Below are positions 62,901 through 64,000 of a stretch of DNA of 64,000 nt, piece by piece (positions within the stretch are counted from its first letter, which is position 1; the number at the start of each line of letters is the position of its first letter). Source of the stretch: Arthrobacter cupressi (lineage in GTDB: Bacteria; Actinomycetota; Actinomycetes; Actinomycetales; Micrococcaceae); assembly GCF_900099975.1 (NCBI RefSeq), contig NZ_FNEI01000001.1:372001-436000 (forward strand). The letters are read 5' to 3'. The notes under the pieces are model-generated. The model saw only the letters and a program-made list of their open reading frames with translations, was not told where the DNA came from and ran no database searches. The position numbers were made by a program, and so were the translations under genes.

Positions 62901-64000
62901 GCTTGGGGCAGCGCCGACACCGGCGGGGCCTGGACCATCGCCGGCGGCAACAGCAATTTCGCGGTCAACAATGGCAGCGGGGCCATGACGGTCGGCACCG
63001 CCGGCCAGAGCCGCAGCGCCCTGCTGAACTCCGTAACCACGGCTGACGTCGACGCGCGGGTGGAAGTGTCCGCGGACAAGGTCGCCAACGGCGGAGGCTA
63101 CTTCGCCTCCCTGCTGGGCCGGCACGTGGGCAGTAACGACTACCGGGCCAAGGTCAAGGTAGCCAGCACCGGCGCCGTCTCGCTGTACCTCACCAGGGTG
63201 GTGGGCGGCGTGGAAACCACCATTGCCGGGCCGGTCAACATCGCCGGGCTGACCGCGGGGGCGAACGACCCGCTGGTCCTCCGGCTGAAGCTGGAAGGCA
63301 TCAACAACACCGCCGTCAGCGGCAAGGTGTGGCGGGCAAGCGCCACTGAACCCGCGGCCTGGCAGCTCACCGCGAGCGACAATACTGACGCCCTGGAAGT
63401 TCCGGGCGGCGTGGGCCTGGTCAGCTACGTTTCCGGTTCCACGACGAATGTGCCGCTGGTGCTGCGCTACGACCGGCTGAACGCCACGGCCGGCGGCAAC
63501 CCGACGCCCAACGTCGCGCCGGTGGCGGCCTTCACGTCCTCGGTCACCAACCTTTCGGCCTCGTTCAACGCCGGCGGTTCCTCGGACAACGACGGCAGCA
63601 TCACCGGCTACGCCTGGACCTTCGGTGACTCGAGCACCGGAACCGGCCAGACGCCGTCGCACACTTACGCGGCGGCAGGCACCTACCAGGTGACACTGAC
63701 CGTCACGGACGACGACGGCGCCACCAACGCGGTGACGCATCCGGTGACCGTGAACGACCCGCCGCCCGCCGCACCGCTGGCCGCCGACGCCTTCGGCCGG
63801 ACAGTGTCCGGCGGCTGGGGCAGCGCGGACAGCGGCGGCGCCTGGACCATCGGCAGCGGTGCCACGAACTACAACGTGGCCGGCGGCGTCGGAACCATGC
63901 TGCTCGGGACGGCGGGTGCTTCCCGCTCAGCCAGCCTGAACGGGGTCAGCGCCCCGGACACGGATGTGCAGGTCAAGGCCTCCCTGGACAAGATCGGCGA
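59934..64000 (+). CDS. Giant secreted propeller/LamG/PKD surface protein, 3' end beyond window
   Basis: At least 1,355 codons with no stop before the window edge. A long basic N-region and a signal peptide (cleavage near ARADTAP, about residue 45) are followed by a beta-propeller of about seven repeats. Its repeats carry the pattern VYVGGNFT, LYVGGSFT, VYFGGLF, VVGGAFT, and later MAGEFT (about 60-460). Then come a fibronectin III-like domain (about 470-560), a LamG concanavalin-like domain (about 565-800), two PKD domains (YAWNFGDGGTGTG, YAWTFGDGG), a beta domain (about 980-1185), another PKD and a second copy of that beta domain. Probably a carbohydrate-binding adhesin exported with the glycan. 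It overlaps the glycosyltransferase gene, so it is co-translated. Confidence 0.9.
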   Translation, partial: MRTKNHPDGTGFWPRSRNFRKAFLAALLSTATAVSIAVLGTVPARADTAPVNPNDPATPVTVAADGLPTAQINGVAWAQVIIGNTVYVGGNFTEARASGAAPGTGVARSNLLAYNLTTGVLINTFAPTTNGEVTALAASPDGSRLYVGGSFTNVNGSTVWRLVALNPSTGAIITSFLPKPSASVRAIVATADTVYFGGLFDAVGSVSRGRLAAVTAANATLLPWNPIAAGGRVNALALAPDGASMVVGGAFTTLNGSSNPGFGLGRVDTNTGLNQAFPINNVVRNGGTTGSITTLATDGTNVYGAGYTFGRASTLEGMFSVNWSDNTTKWIEDCHGDTYSITPMGDVLYLAGHAHYCGNAGGFPQKQPWEFNRGLAFSKAATGVLTQESHGYTNFAGTPRPELLNWFPILDAGSFTGQDQGPWTMASNADYVAMAGEFTIVNNQPQQGLTRYAKSSIAPNLRGPRVDGTNLNPTLSTPAAGQVRVRWQANWDQDNQNLTYQVLRDSNVISTVQQTSTFWDRPGMTFLDTGLVPGQEYRYRVYTRDPFGNEARSDSVTITASGDSPPSSGYAASVLADSPSNFWRLGEATGSTGVDLAGKDDLKLMPGVTFGAAGAVIGETDTAGAFNGTTSGVAFNPTLAKRPNVFSTEAWFRTNTGSGGEIIGYGNSESGVSADYDRVVYMSNVGRLYFGVQPNGGARQTISTLGSYNNNQWHHVVATLGSNGMQLFVDGVLQASRTDVTTAWPIDAYWRIGGDNLGNWTQRPSSRYLNGQIDEVAIYPTVLPLSRVQAHYVASGRTVIAPPAPPVARFTYTTDGLTVNVDGTTSSDANGPISSYAWNFGDGGTGTGVTAQHTYAAGGTYNVQLTVTDNTGFTNSVTHAVTVTAPPPNQPPVAAFTSTVTNLAVAFNGSGSNDPDGTIASYAWTFGDGGTAGTVSPNHSYAAAGTYPVTLTVTDDDGDTGTLTQDVTVTEPPADTILAADDFGRTATGAWGSADTGGAWTIAGGNSNFAVNNGSGAMTVGTAGQSRSALLNSVTTADVDARVEVSADKVANGGGYFASLLGRHVGSNDYRAKVKVASTGAVSLYLTRVVGGVETTIAGPVNIAGLTAGANDPLVLRLKLEGINNTAVSGKVWRASATEPAAWQLTASDNTDALEVPGGVGLVSYVSGSTTNVPLVLRYDRLNATAGGNPTPNVAPVAAFTSSVTNLSASFNAGGSSDNDGSITGYAWTFGDSSTGTGQTPSHTYAAAGTYQVTLTVTDDDGATNAVTHPVTVNDPPPAAPLAADAFGRTVSGGWGSADSGGAWTIGSGATNYNVAGGVGTMLLGTAGASRSASLNGVSAPDTDVQVKASLDKIG

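Noticed and set aside
59904..63740. 1278-codon open frame on the minus strand
   Set aside because: It is the antisense of the surface protein. High GC keeps this frame open; the composition is Gly/Arg/Val-rich without motifs, while the plus strand has a signal peptide and clear domains.

Overview
The window is high-GC actinobacterial chromosome, most likely from Arthrobacter, Pseudarthrobacter or a close Micrococcaceae relative. The evidence is the very high GC, frequent GTG starts, and actinobacterial marker families: WhiB2-type WhiB, DUF3499, DUF4245, DUF5719, TIGR03089, RpfB, a Pmt-type protein mannosyltransferase and TgpA/DUF58/MoxR. It also carries a FemAB enzyme of the kind needed for interpeptide bridges in peptidoglycan. 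It encodes about 50 proteins and one tRNA-Gln. No rRNA, CRISPR array, integrase or classical transposase gene was seen.

Layout. 1-3.3 kb: fumC (cut by the window edge), carbonic anhydrase, a DUF4245 protein and divergent glpX. 3.36-4.46 kb: a gene for an AbiEi-like plus DUF559/Vsr-like endonuclease protein, framed by two hairpin repeats in inverted orientation; this is the most mobile-looking unit here. 4.5-21.9 kb: the conserved actinobacterial envelope block (femX-like, manA, an LCP ligase, purE/purK, gtrA, TIGR03089, whiB2, a large GT2 membrane protein, DUF5719, a metallopeptidase-fold protein, DUF3499, trm112-like, sahH, an L,D-transpeptidase). 21.9-36.2 kb: RDD and SpoIIM-like membrane proteins, a TIGR01906 protein, Pmt, an M16-like protein, RsmI, a succinate-semialdehyde dehydrogenase and a TgpA-DUF58-MoxR operon. 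36.3-48.0 kb: the tatD-rpfB-ksgA-ispE-ABC-F-tetR / tRNA-Gln-glmU-prs-rplY-pth block, whose order resembles the Rv1002-Rv1019 neighbourhood of Mycobacterium tuberculosis.

48.2 kb to the end looks accessory. Two large ATPase-LuxR regulators lie in tandem, followed by a leader with mutually exclusive helices and a tightly overlapped glycan operon: polyprenyl sugar-phosphate transferase, TagD-like cytidylyltransferase, DUF1972/GT4 glycosyltransferase, CDP-alcohol phosphotransferase, secreted protein, DDD-motif glycosyltransferase, and a giant propeller/LamG/PKD surface protein that runs off the window. I infer an exported glycan decorated with or linked to a polyol phosphate, plus a surface protein, under control of the LuxR pair.

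The main candidates for undescribed biology are: the hairpin-framed DUF559 cassette (3359-4464); a large imperfect inverted repeat between the ABC-F gene and tetR (about 42535-42810); a nested-helix, U-tract leader before rpfB (37403-37481); a three-segment switching leader before the glycan operon (54023-54131); TACTC/GAGTA motifs flanking the LuxR pair; and the pairing of a CDP-polyol-forming enzyme with a CDP-alcohol phosphotransferase without any TagB/TagF-type polymerase. All functional calls were made by reading sequence only; no database search was run.
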